DNA of 47,500 bases from contig CAJNDS010002181.1 in assembly GCA_905221605.1 (NCBI GenBank), positions 295,001-342,500 on the forward strand, given 5' to 3'. Positions within the stretch are counted from its first letter, which is position 1, and each line of letters opens with the position of its first letter. Below, piece after piece: positions 33,401 through 43,633 of the stretch. The notes below the pieces were generated by a model. It was not told the DNA's origin, made no database searches, and was given only the letters and a program-made list of their open reading frames with translations. Position numbers and translations under genes: made by a program. This stretch comes from Symbiodinium natans (Eukaryota; Sar; Dinophyceae; Suessiales; Symbiodiniaceae).

Positions 33401-36400
33401 ATACACACTGAACCTTATAAGCCCTAAACCCTAAACCCCATGAACCCTAAACCCTACGAACTCTAAATCCTATAAACCCGAAGGACTAAACCTTAAGCCC
33501 TAAACCCTGAACCCGTCTTGGAGACTGAGCTCGTGTGTTTCGCTTGAGGCCTTTTCAGAGGCGGCTTGTCAGTCGGAGACTTGGGGGTTCTGGTCGGGTC
33601 CGCAGGGGAGAGGGGTTCATTGGGGGGGGAACGTGTTCAGGTGGCCCAGGGAACGTTAGGGAATGTTAGGGAACGTTAGGGAACGTTAGGGAACGGTAGG
33701 GAACGTTAGGGAACGTTAGGGAACGTGAGGGAACGTGAGGGAACGTGAGGGAACCTCAGAAAACCTTATTAGGAACCTTGCCAAGGGAACCTTATAAGGG
33801 AACCCTTTTTAGCGAAGCTTAGGGAACCTTAGGGAGCCTCAGGGAGTAGTGGCTTCAGGGCTTGAGGGGTTCAGGCTTTAGGGTTTGCGGGGTTTAGGGT
33901 TTGGGGTTCGGGGGGTTCGCCCGTTTCTATGAACCCCATGAAACCCTAAACAACACCCTGTAGGGCCCAATAGCACCCTATAAAACCCTATACAACCCCT
34001 TAAACCCCCGCAAAAACCCTGAAGTACCCGATAAACCCCCATAACCCTGCCCCTGCAATCCAAACGCCCAAACACCCAAACACCCTAACACCCTGATTAA
34101 CCCCTAAACCCTAACCCCTGAACCCTAAACTCTAAACCCCTAACTCCTTGCCAAGCAGCTCCCACTGCTTGCCGGTCCACACTGCGCCAAAGAAGCACGG
34201 GGCGACGATCCCGCACTTGTCCTCAAGTTTAAGGGACTAAAGGAGGGGCCCTTACAAGGGACCTTAGGGGTTCTTTGGGGGTGATTTAGGGGCTACTTAG
34301 GCATACAGGAGCTTTATAAGTTATTTATAGGGGCTATGCAAAGTACATATAGGAGCTATATAAGGTATATATATATATATATGGGGTTTTTAGGGGAATA
34401 AGATTCATAGTCCCCTCTAATGAAGATTCAGGGTTTAGGGTTGGAGGGTTCAGGGTTTAGGGCTAGGGTTTAGGGCTTAGGGTTTAGGGCGAGGGTTTAA
34501 GGGTTTAGGCTGAGGGTTTTAAACCCACGGAAAATGGCCCTCCAAACCTCCCAACACCCTATATGAACCCTATATAAATCCTATACGAACCCTAGAGTAC
34601 TATGAACCCCACTATGCAAGCCTTATATGAACCCTACAGTACCTTTCAACGTCGTCGCAGCAAGCAAGATGTATGATGAGTATACAGTGCTAACTGCATA
34701 TGGTACCTTTCCACAGTTAACACTCAGTTAACACTCAGTTAACACTCAGTTAACACTACAGTTAACACTACAGTTAACACTACCGAAAGCTGCAAAAACC
34801 AGCATTTTGCTGGATACACACATTTAAAAGAAGTAAATTAGTATTTTTACTGCCTTTAACACAGATTTGAGGAAAATGCTGGTTTTTGCAGCATTTCGGT
34901 AGTGTTAACTGTAGTGTTAACTGTAGTGTTAACTGAGTGTTAACTGAGTGTTAACTGTACAAAGGGTGCAGGATACACTGGAGCTCCCTTGGTGGAGAAC
35001 GACGTTTCATGCCACCAATGGCACCCCTGACGAGGGACTGGCAGTTTTGTGATGTCTAGTAAATACACAGGCTGCTTTTGGCAACAGGATCCTGTCGGTA
35101 CCTTTCAACGTCGTCGCAGCAAGCAAGATGTATGATGAGTATACAGTGCTAACTGCATATGGTACCTTTCCACAGTTAACACTCAGTTAACACTCAGTTA
35201 ACACTACAGTTAACACTACAGTTAACACTACAGTTAACACTACCGAAATGCTGCAAAAACCAGCATTTTGCTGGATACACACATTTAAAAGAAGTAAATT
35301 AGCATTTTTACTGCCTTTAACACAAATTTGAGGAAAATGCTGGTTTTTGCAGCATTTCGGTAGTGTTAACTGTAGTGTTAACTGTAGTGTTAACTGAGTG
35401 TTAACTGAGTGTTAACTGTACAAAAGGTGCAGGATACACTGGAGCTCCCTTGGCGGAGAACGACGTTTCATGCCACCAATGGCACCCCTGACGAGGGACT
35501 CTGGCAGTTTGGTGATGTCTAGTAAATACACAGGCTGCTTTTGGCAACAGGATCCTGTCGGTTGATGGAGGAAATCTTGCACCACCTACTGAATCACAAG
35601 TGACACGACACATGAGCATGACCCCGCACCCCTTTTTTAATATTGACGATGATGGACACCGAGGTGGTGCAAGATTTTTGTCATTGGAACCCACGGCACT
35701 TTCGAGGATCAACAGTCAATATAAAAAAGGGGGTGCGGGGTCTCTACTTTGCTTGGCCAGTTAAAGCGGTGCAAGATTTCCTCCATCAACAGTATGATTC
35801 CTGTGAACCCAAGAAACCCTACGAGCCTGTACCCGAAACCCTGAACCATGTGAATCCAAACCGCCCAAAACCACAAACCAAAATTTCTCGGACCTTAGCT
35901 GATGTCCAGGCTCCACAGTACTATAGATGTTGGGTTTAGGGTTTAGGGTTTAGGTTTTAGGGTTAGGGTTTAGGGTTTAGGGTGTAGGGTTTAGGGTTTA
36001 GGGTTTAGGGTTTAGGGTTTCGGGTTTGGGGTTTGGGCTATCGGGAATAGGGAGTTTGTGATTCCAGGCTTAGCGCTCAGGGAAATTCATCCCGCAAGCA
36101 GGACGAGGCTATGGATCCCTTGAAGCTTTCGGGTTTAGGCCTGAAGGGTTTAGCCTTTAAGGTTTCGGGTTTAGGGTTTAGGGTTTAGGGGGATTTAGGA
36201 GTTAGGGAGATGTTGAGGCTGCGGCGAAGTAGGTATCCTTGTCCACGTCCAAGTTCTTGCTGCAGTACCACCCGGGTCCCAGGAACTGCGTCCCCTCAGT
36301 TCGACGCTTGCCCACAGCTGTTTAGGGTTTAGGGTTTAGGGTGGCGGCGAAGGGTTTTTGGGTTAAGCTATTTTGGTTCTCCCGATCGTTTCTCCACCTG

Positions 36401-37182
36401 TTTGCCTCCACGTGCTCTCAAAATCTCTCTACATGCCATGTGCCTACATATATAAGCCCAAGAACGCAAAACCCCAAAAACCTCTGCAACTCTCTAGCTA
36501 TTGCAAGCCGCACGTCACCTAATGCGTATTCATGTAAGGTGCTACAGCAGCAGTGCTCACTTACATCCATGAACAGGCAGGCTGAACTTCCCAAACCACC
36601 GAGCCTCTTAAACCGCAAACCCTAACACCCTGGCACATTAAAACCCGAACGCCGTACATCCTCAAAAACCCAAACAGCTGAAGCCTACCCTGAACCACAA
36701 AACCCTAAAACCCTAACCCTATAACCGCAACCCTAAAGCCTAACCCTACAGCCCTAACACCCTTAAGTCTTAGGGTAGTTACATGGTCCCTTCATATGGC
36801 CCTTAGAAGGGGACCCCGTATACACTATATACCCCTAATATACGATGTACAACACAAGGGCCCTACATCAGAATCCTGTAAGGTAAGGGACCATATTCAG
36901 GGGCCCATGAAACTACCCTTCGATTAAACCCTAAACCCTAACACCCCAAACCCTAAACCTTAAACTCCAAACCCTAAACCTTCCACCCAGGACCCTAAAC
37001 CCTAAACCCTAAACCCTAAACCCTAAACCCTAAACCCTAAACCCTAAACCCTAAACCCTAAACCCTAAACCCTAAACCCTAAACCCTAAACCCTAAACCC
37101 TAAACTTTAACCCCGGCCCTCAGAGCTGGGGCCCAGACGGGAAACCACACCACCCCGTTGTAGCAAGGACCCTTGATGTGAC
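29914..37182 (-). CDS. Unidentified multi-exon gene (six proposed exons)
   Basis: Exons in transcript order: 37133-37182 (HIKGPCYNGVVWFPVW), 36223-36294 (GTQFLGPGWYCSKNLDVDKD, then TYFA), 34160-34221 (DKCGIVAPCFFGAVWTGKQW), 33085-33142 (CGVESKKNVTKRYQVSFRG), 32356-32436 (DLTNTLMHGPHRGDKIWAIK, then AASDGEK) and 29914-29979 (EHGKLLMSVNQSTVLFDLMV, then CE). Each follows an AG and starts with G; donors GC or GA can be placed so that all joins stay in phase. Rich in Cys, Trp and Gly; I do not recognise the family. Grouping into one gene is inference; the exons could belong to more than one gene. No start codon found. Confidence 0.45.
29996..30110 (+). repeat. TTTAGGG array
   Basis: About 15 units, right side of exon 29914-29979. 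Confidence 0.95.
30120..32270. other. Mostly unique sequence, no gene supported
   Basis: Poly-C at 30391-30420; inverted copies of ACATGGACCCTT (about 30980-31080) forming a possible small element; fragments of the ATAAGGACCC type near 31200-31300. Short open frames only. Confidence 0.5.
32510..32652. mobile_element. Family-1 element
   Basis: TACTTGGAGGTTCATAGTGC to CCATGAACCTCGAAGTA; centre with repeated TTATAAGTACA / TGTACTTATAA. Confidence 0.8.
33175..33320. mobile_element. Small repeated element, inverted relative of 8097-8178
   Basis: Contains GGATTCCCGTATAATAAGG and ACCCAAAAAGGTACC. Confidence 0.55.
33646..33775 (+). repeat. GGGAACGTTA decamer array
   Basis: About eleven units, later GGGAACGTGA, fading into GGGAACCTTA. 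Confidence 0.95.
34714..34959. repeat. Large hairpin, copy 1
   Basis: Left arm: six CAGTTAACACT(A) units, then ACCGAAAGCTGCAAAAACCA. Right arm: complementary TGGTTTTTGCAGC and five AGTGTTAACTG units. The loop of about 65 bases is AT-rich. Confidence 0.9.
35173..35420. repeat. Large hairpin, copy 2
   Basis: Same structure with a different mix of 11- and 12-base units in the left arm. Confidence 0.9.
35561..35790. mobile_element. Foldback element beside the hairpins
   Basis: GTTGATGGAGGAAATCTTGC and its complement near 35769-35790; inside, GACCCCGCACCCC (35620) pairs with GGGGGTGCGGGG (35730). Confidence 0.75.
35933..36030 (+). repeat. TTTAGGG array
   Basis: Degenerate, about 13 units. Confidence 0.9.
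36776..36922. mobile_element. Family-2 inverted-repeat element
   Basis: GGGTAGTTACATGGTCCCTT to GGCCCATGAAACTACCC. Same family as 39887-40006. Confidence 0.8.
36970..37106 (-). repeat. CCCTAAA array
   Basis: About 19 perfect units. Confidence 0.95.
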
Positions 37183-37217
37183 CTCGGCTGCTTTCTGGAA
37201 CCCCCTGAGCAACTTTG

Positions 37218-37368
37218 GTTTGGGGTTTAGGGTTTAGGGTTTAGGGTTTAGGGTTTAGGGCTTAGGGTTTAGGGTTTGGGGTTTGGGGTTTGGGGTTTTG
37301 GGGTTTTGGGGTTTTGGGTTTGGGGTTTTGGGTTTGGGGTTAAAGGTTTAGGGTTTAGGGTTTATGGT
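37218..37368 (+). repeat. TTTAGGG / GGGGTTTT array
   Basis: TTTAGGG units turning into GGGGTTTTGG repeats at 37285-37340. Confidence 0.95.
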
Positions 37369-37789
37369 ATGTGATGCGAGCAGCAACTCTGCTTGGTGGA
37401 CCTTTCATCTGGAACCCTGGTTGGAATCAGAACTCTTGTGGTCCCATGTGCTCAATAAGAAAACTAATTATGCTTCAAGAACAGCCTAGTGGCAGGGGTC
37501 GTAGTTCGTCAATCGACGACCAGCTGCACCTTGGTGCAGTTCAGGGCACGCCGCAACCGCCCAGGGCGAAAAAGCAGCATGTGCGCAACTAGGAGCAAGC
37601 AAACACTTTTGTTGGAGCTATGGGCGCATGAGTTGGTTTGTCTGCACTGTTGCACGGTACCTCTGATTTCTGACCTTGCAGTGTCTGTTGCCGAACACCG
37701 AAGCAAGAAAAGAGAGGTTTTATGGTTTAGGGTTTAGGGTTAGGGTTCAGGTTAGCTTAGGGTCTAAGAGCAAAAAAGGCCCTGGTGCA

Positions 37790-37927
37790 CTCAACAGCTG
37801 AGGCGGAGGCCAGCGCCCCCAAGGCTGTCCAGGGTGGCCACCGACGGAGTGAAACCTCGGTCACAAAGACTCTGCTTGCCATGGTTGCTGATGCCTCTAC
37901 TCCTCTTTGCCCGACTTATTCTGTTGC
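37790..37927 (+). CDS. Exon-like island
   Basis: After CAGCTGAG the plus frame reads AEASAPKAVQGGHRRSETSV, then TKTLLAMVADASTPLCPTYS. It meets a CCCTAAA array on the right, opposite to the common polarity. Unknown. Confidence 0.3.
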
Positions 37928-38017
37928 TAAACCCTAAACCCTAAACCCTAAACCCCAAACCCCAAACCCTAAACCCTAAACCCGAAGCCCAAATCAAACC
38001 CTAAACCCTAAAGGGCG

Positions 38018-38041
38018 GGGGGGGGGGGGGGGGGGGGGGGG
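38018..38041 (+). repeat. Poly-G tract
   Basis: About 24 G after a CCCTAAA stretch (37926-38014). Confidence 0.9.
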
Positions 38042-38242
38042 GCGGGGTGGTTTGGCTGTCGGGCCTGCGGGACAAGAACGGGAGAGGACCCCAGGACCCC
38101 AATTCTCTCACGTTTGGAGGCATCCGGCTTGGCCCCCTGGCTGCCTTCCCCACCCTTTGCCCTAAACCCTAAACCCTAAACCCTAAACCCTGAACCTAAC
38201 CTAAACCCTAAACCCAGGAGTAACCCAGGAATAAGAAGGGTG

Positions 38243-38325
38243 CCCTTTCTGGTTTGAAGGAGGATCATAAGGAACCGAAAACTTAAAACCAGTTAATTAG
38301 GGGCCCACTCCGGGTCCTAGAAACC
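38243..38325. mobile_element. Small repeated element, TTTCTGGTTTGAAGG type
   Basis: Relative of 7068-7155; ends with CACTCCGGGTCCTAG. Confidence 0.6.
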
Positions 38326-38386
38326 CTGAACCCTGAAGCTTGTTCAGGAGGGTCTAGAGAACATGGATTGCATGAGCTCTATCCCT

Positions 38387-38660
38387 CTAAACCCTAAACC
38401 CTAAACCCTAAACCCTAAACCCTAAACCCTAAACCCTAAACCCTAAACTTGCTCATCAGTTCTCAACTTTGAGTCGGGTTGGCGGGTTTGCTGAACACTC
38501 AGCACAAGTTGACTGCAAACCCTAGACCACGCCCGCGCTGGAGCTTGAGGCCGCCTAGGGCTTAGGGCTTAGGGCTTAGGGCTTAGGGTTTAGGGTTTAG
38601 GGTTAGGGTTTAGGTTTAGGGTTAGGGTTTAGGGTTTAGGGTTTAGGGTTTAGGGTTATA
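38387..38660. repeat. CCCTAAA array, island, TTTAGGG array
   Basis: CCCTAAA 38387-38447; unique island to 38556; TTAGGG/TTTAGGG to 38660. Confidence 0.9.
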
Positions 38661-39886
38661 GGGGTTCTTCGCATGTACCAGAAACGAAGCTTTCAGCATC
38701 TGCCTCGTGCTCTTGTGCTCGGGAGGGCACAGCCGCCCTGAACCCTCAGGTATTCAGATTACAACGCTGGCCGCTCTAAGCACCCTGATAAATTTGGGGC
38801 TTTCGGAGTCCACAGAACCCTAAGACTCTAACCCAAATAAACCCCTAAACCCCAAGCCGTACGCCCTACTGCATCCCCACCCCGGAACCCTGCAGCACGG
38901 AGCAAGCGCCTTTCTTACAGCTCGTGCTTCCTTTCCCGGCGCCGATAGAGGGTGGGGGGGCTTCGGGGTTTGAAGCCTACTAGGATGAGGCTTCCGGAAA
39001 TGTCTCGGATTAGGGCCTAGGGTTTGGGTTTGTTGGGCATTTTGGGGCATTCAGGTTGAATAACCCTACTACTAAACCCCTTTATACAGGACCCGAAAAG
39101 AGGGGGTTCTGACAATGATCGAAGCTCCTATCACGGGGGTTTCTATTGTCACGGGGAAACGGCTGAAAGGGTTGAGGGTTTAAGGCCACCATCGAGAGAT
39201 GCCCCCTAAACCCAAAACCCTTCTCCCTATAAAGGGCAGTTGGTATAGGGGGAACATCCCAATATGTAGGGTCATGTGTCTTATATAGGCGGAGCATTGC
39301 TTTCCCGCCCCCCTTCGACTCGAGACCCGATAACCAAACCTATAACCTAAACCTATAACCCTATAACCCTATAAACCTATAACCCTCTAACCCTCTAACC
39401 CTCTAACCCTCTAGTCCTCTAAACTACCTCTAACCTAAACCCTAAACCCTCCTAGGCTATCTCCTACCACGCCAAGGCGTCTGGGTCTTCTTTGCCCTGG
39501 CTGCACACAGCGACTCACACTGCTCGATGAGGAGGGATGTCGACCCCGCCTGCCGCAAGTAGCCGTCTGGACTTGTTGGGGGGGTTTAGGGTTTAGGGTT
39601 TAGGGTTTAGGGTTTAGGGTTTAGTAACTTTAGTAATAAGGGTTTTGGGTTTAGGGTGTTTTGGAGTTCATGGGCTTAGGGTTTGAGTCGTCGGGTTTTT
39701 AGGGTATCTGCTTCGGGTTCCGAGCTTGGGATGAAGATCTACCTACACCATGGACCTGGCACCCTTCAAGAAAACAAGCTCCATGTTGTCGTGGAACAGG
39801 CGACGTTTAAAGAAAAGGGCGCGTAAGTATGGGCGAAAGAGTTCAACCGGCTTAAGACTTTCTGGGTTTGGGGATCTCGAGCTTAG

Positions 39887-40006
39887 GGTGGCTACACGGT
39901 CCTTGAATATGGCCCTGAAACTGGGACCCCTTATTACCCAAAGGGCCCAAAAATCAGAACCTTTCAAAGAAGGTAAGGGACCATATTCAAGGACCATGTA
40001 GCTACC
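39887..40006. mobile_element. Family-2 inverted-repeat element
   Basis: GGTGGCTACACGGTCCTTGA to CAAGGACCATGTAGCTACC; inner GGTAAGGGACCATATTC shared with 36776-36922. Confidence 0.85.
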
Positions 40007-40097
40007 TCTTAGATTCGGCGAAGGGCGTAGCCTTGCGGCTGAATTGCCATCGACAGATGGGATGTTGGCGAATTGGGCCCGTTTGAGGGGTTGGCTC

Positions 40098-40236
40098 TGC
40101 TTGGAGGTTCATGGGTACTTATAACTCCTATTTTATAGTTTACTTATAACCGACTTAGGGGACCTAGGGGCCTTATAAGTACAGTGTTAAAATGGGGGGG
40201 GGGGGGGGTGATAAGTACCCATGAACCTCCAACCAG
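40098..40236. mobile_element. Family-1 element
   Basis: GCTTGGAGGTTCATGGGTAC to GTACCCATGAACCTCCAA, with a G homopolymer at 40195-40208 near the right end. Confidence 0.85.
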
Positions 40237-40639
40237 GGTCTACAGCTGTCAGCACCTCGAGCATCTCCGCATTGCACTGCCGAAGTGCCACAATCCACTC
40301 CTTGGCAGAGATTGGGCTTTGTAGCGCTTACAAGGATGGGCTATTAGGCCTTAGAATATCCAGAATCAATCCTATAAAGGGCCTTGTTGAGGGGTTCTTG
40401 GGTAGACTAGATTAAACTTTAGAATATCCAGAATCAACCCGTCAAGGGCCTTTTTGAGGGATTCTGGAGGGTAGAATAGCCCTCTCTTGCAGGGTTTGGC
40501 GCGTTAGTCGACCTAACCCCCCTACGAAAGGGAATAATTGCTTAAGGGTACAACTAGGCATCTTGGGTAGTACGTGTCTAACTGTCACAGTCTTTCCCTC
40601 ACTCAAATCATATGAGCTACAGGGTTGTTGCTGGCTATC

Positions 40640-40900
40640 CCCAAAAGGACACCCTATATAGAAATACATAAACATACATACAAATATATAAAAATACATA
40701 AATAATAAATGAATAAGTAAATAAATAGAAAAATAAACAAATAAATAATATATATATAGATATACATATATATATAGATAGACTTAAGATAGCTTTGAAC
40801 GGGGAGCCATGCATACATACATACGCACACACATTTTTACTCTGTATACATGCATATATACACACATATATATATATACATATATACACAAGCCTTTATG
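40640..40900. repeat. AT-rich microsatellite
   Basis: AAATACATAAA, AATAAATA and TATATA repeats. Confidence 0.9.
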
Positions 40901-41084
40901 TTCCAGGGCTTGGGGTTGAAGGTTGTATCGTTTGGGGGACCAAGCCCATTCTAAGCCCATTAAGACTTCACAAGACGATTGATGAAGACAGAGCTTTAGG
41001 GTTCCGGTTTAGGGCCTCAAACACGAACACTCAATCCCAAACCCTAAAGGCCTTCAGTGTTGTCTTGCTTGAGGCTTCCATAAG

Positions 41085-41205
41085 AAGGTACTTACACAAG
41101 TCGGCAGACCGAGGGCAGAGCCCACATGACCCGGCGCACGGGCAGTGGGAGTGGAGTGTTCCGGTCTCCCGCCGCAACCTCCACCTGGACTGCGTTTGTG
41201 AAGGT
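41085..41205 (+). CDS. Exon-like island, strand ambiguous
   Basis: Plus frame YLHKSADRGQSPHDPAHGQW, then EWSVPVSRRNLHLDCVC. The minus strand is also open (VEVAAGDRNTPLPLPVRRVM) after CCAG and ends with TAA. One of the two is likely real. Confidence 0.3.
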
Positions 41206-41464
41206 GGGGGGGGGGGGGGCCTGCTGGGCATAGTGTTAGCGGGTCTCATGCTCCCTGACCTTACTGAACCCCAACCCAATAGACCCACACCTCCTGAAAC
41301 AAGCCATATTTCGGCACGCGCCTTCAGCTCGAAACCCACCCCCCCCCCCCCCAACCCCTATAAGTTGTGAGCTAACTGGGATCCTTGGCCCGAGGTTCGC
41401 AAGCCTAGCACCCTGAATTCCACAAAGACCTACAAGCCCTGAACAAATTGGGTTTAAGCTTTAG

Positions 41465-41533
41465 GGGTTTAGGGTTTCAGGGTTTCAGGGTTTCAGGGTT
41501 TCAGGGTTTCAGGGTTTCAGGGTTTCAGGGTTT
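41465..41533 (+). repeat. TTTCAGGG octamer array
   Basis: Eight perfect octamers, a variant of the telomere-like unit. Confidence 0.95.
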
Positions 41534-41854
41534 AAACTCTGAGAAGTTTAGGGCCTCGGGGGTTTATAGGATACGGGGTCGTATGAAGCTGGCGAGCAGG
41601 GGGGGCCCCAAAGCCCTAAAACCTTAAAACCTTAAACCTAAACCCTAAGCCCAAAACCCTAAAACCCAAAACCCTAAACTCTAAAACCCCAAACCTTAAA
41701 ACCCAAAAAACACAAAACCCAAATGCCCTTACACACTTTAGCCCTGAGCCCCAAACACTAAAACCCCACACCTCAAAAACCCAGAAGAAGCTCTCCGAGA
41801 CCGCCGCTCCATCCATCACCATGAGCCCCTTGGAACGAGGGGCCTGGCATGTTT

Positions 41855-41925
41855 GGGGTTTTAGGGTTTAGGGTTGAGGGTTGAGGGTTTAGGGTTTAGG
41901 GTTTAGGGTTTAGGGTTTAGGGACC
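41855..41925 (+). repeat. TTTAGGG array
   Basis: About nine units. Confidence 0.9.
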
Positions 41926-42264
41926 CTGAGGTTTAGGGTTTTTAACTCGCCTAAACCCCAAACCCGAAAGCCGAAGATGATCGGGGCAGTATGGGGTGTA
42001 TTGGCTTTGCCAGCAACCTTAAACCCTAAACCCTACACACCCTACACCCTACACCCTAAACCCTAAGAGGCCAAGTTGGGGTTGAGGGTCGCTGGCTCAG
42101 ATTTGAGGTCACGGTAAACCCGGTAAACCCAAGACCCTAAACCCTGAAGCCAAACCCCAAGCGCTCACATATGGCTGAACTCTGCGGTTTGGGGGGGCTT
42201 CGGTTGCAGAATTTCATGGGCTTAGGGTTTCGGGTTGGGATTTAGGGCGCAGAAAAGAAGCCTG

Positions 42265-42312
42265 CTAGTCCTTGCGCGCCTCGCCGCCCATCTGCTCCTC
42301 GAGAGTATCGTC
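42265..42312 (-). CDS. Possible terminal exon
   Basis: After AAAGAAG the minus frame reads DDTLEEQMGGEARKD and TAG; charged C-terminal tail. Upstream AGKKK may also be coded. Confidence 0.3.
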   Translation of the reverse strand, partial: DDTLEEQMGGEARKD

Positions 42313-42409
42313 CTTCTTTTTGCCCGCAATTCTCATCCCTAAAGGAATTTCAGAAAAATTGTCACCCTGAACCCTTAACCACCTTAAAGGGTTACAAAGA
42401 CAAGTAATC

Positions 42410-42570
42410 CCTTCCCCCTAATATTAAGGCCTCCTTCCCCCTAATATTAAATAGCCCCCCTAATACTGTAATAGAACCATAAGGGGGGGTGTTAATATTA
42501 GGGGGTTTAGTATGAGGAAACCCTAAACCCTAAACCCTGGGGTGGCGGGGGGTTTAATATTAGGGGGATT
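42410..42570. mobile_element. Foldback element CCCCCTAATATTAA
   Basis: Two direct copies of CCCCCTAATATTAA (42417-42450) and inverted TTAATATTAGGGGG copies at about 42491-42505 and 42553-42568. Confidence 0.7.
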
Positions 42571-42969
42571 ATCTGGTACCTAATTCCCTAGATCCTGACC
42601 AAGAACAAGTTGCGCCATGCCCTGGAGCTGAGGAGCGCCCGGACATCGCTTAACTCATAAGGTTTAGGGTTTAGGCTTTAGGGGTTAGGGTTTAGGGTTT
42701 AGGGTTTCGCAGCTTTTGCGCCAGCGTTAGACTCAGAATCTAGGCCCATCTAGAACACCGTCTGAAGTCCAAGCGTCTCATACAACGGGGGCAGTACTTG
42801 GGTGTAGGGTTTGGCCCTCCAAAAGCATCGTGCGACAAGTCTTAGTTGCAAAGGACCTCATGCCCAAATCTCCACGCGAAAGCAGGGAATCTCCAGAGGA
42901 AGGGTTCCCCCTCACTATACTAAACGACATGCATGGGCAAGGGATTGAAAACCCAAGTTATACATTGGG

Positions 42970-43078
42970 ATTTTCCCCCCTTGTACTAACAGTCCTTAAT
43001 AGAGATTATAATGGGGGGGGGTACTACAATCCTGACAATCCTTATTAAGGACTGCTAGTATAAGGGGGAACATCCCAA
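42970..43078. mobile_element. Small inverted-repeat element
   Basis: CCCCTTGTACTAACAGTCCTT to AAGGACTGCTAGTATAAGGGG; relative of 1856-1945. Confidence 0.75.
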
Positions 43079-43159
43079 GTCATACGCATCAACCAACGTC
43101 AGGTTAAAGCCCTTAAGCCTGTTCCCTGAATTAGGGGGGGTGGGGGCGTTGTACCTCAT

Positions 43160-43276
43160 CTTGGTAGCCCAGCAGCCCTATGATAATAAGGGCACCCTTT
43201 CTTGGGATGGTTACTTTAATCAGGGAACTCAAAATCAAAACAACAAAAGAGGTAACGGTAAAAGTGTACCACTGGG
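43160..43276. mobile_element. Element with CTTGGTAGCCCAG ends
   Basis: Left CTTGGTAGCCCAGCAGCCC, right TGTACCACTGGGCTACGAAG. Matches the acceptor half of PPR intron 9. Confidence 0.75.
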
Positions 43277-43369
43277 CTACGAAGTCATGTACAGGCCCCC
43301 AGCTGCAACCGGCACGTCCTCGAGAAGGCGGCGCACGCCGCTGGCCTCACGCTATTCCCCTACACAAGC

Positions 43370-43562
43370 CCTAAACCCTAAACCCTAAACCCTAAACCCT
43401 AAACCCTAAACCCTAAACCCTGAACATCCCTGAGGTTCAGGCAATCGGTTGAGGGGGTAGGACAGGCTAAGCCCTGAACCCTGAGCGGTTTTGAGTTCTG
43501 CGGCCCCCCCCCCCCCCCCCCCCCCCCCCCAAACCCTAAACCCTAAACCCTAAACCCTAATA
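43370..43562 (-). repeat. CCCTAAA arrays around a poly-C tract
   Basis: CCCTAAA to 43425, poly-C 43504-43530, CCCTAAA to 43559, just after the PPR-SMR stop codon. Confidence 0.9.
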
Positions 43563-43633
43563 ACTGTCAAGCAGGTATGGTATGTACTTGGATATGGGGA
43601 GTCTGTGTTTAAAATTAGAGGGAGTTTGTATTC

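Larger units (their letters stand above)
34639..35560 (+). repeat. 459-bp tandem duplication with hairpins
   Basis: Copy 1 34639-35097, copy 2 35098-35560, starting GTACCTTTCAACGTCGTCGC and ending GCAACAGGATCCTGTCGG. Few differences. Confidence 0.95.

Noticed and set aside
34714-35420. CRISPR array in the CAGTTAACACT repeats
   Set aside because: Units are directly adjacent without spacers and form inverted arms.
35401-35939. Open frames over the foldback element
   Set aside because: They cross the inverted repeat and have no coding character.
40795-41370. A 191-residue plus-strand protein
   Set aside because: It starts in an AT microsatellite and runs through G and C homopolymers; only the segment 41085-41205 looks coding.
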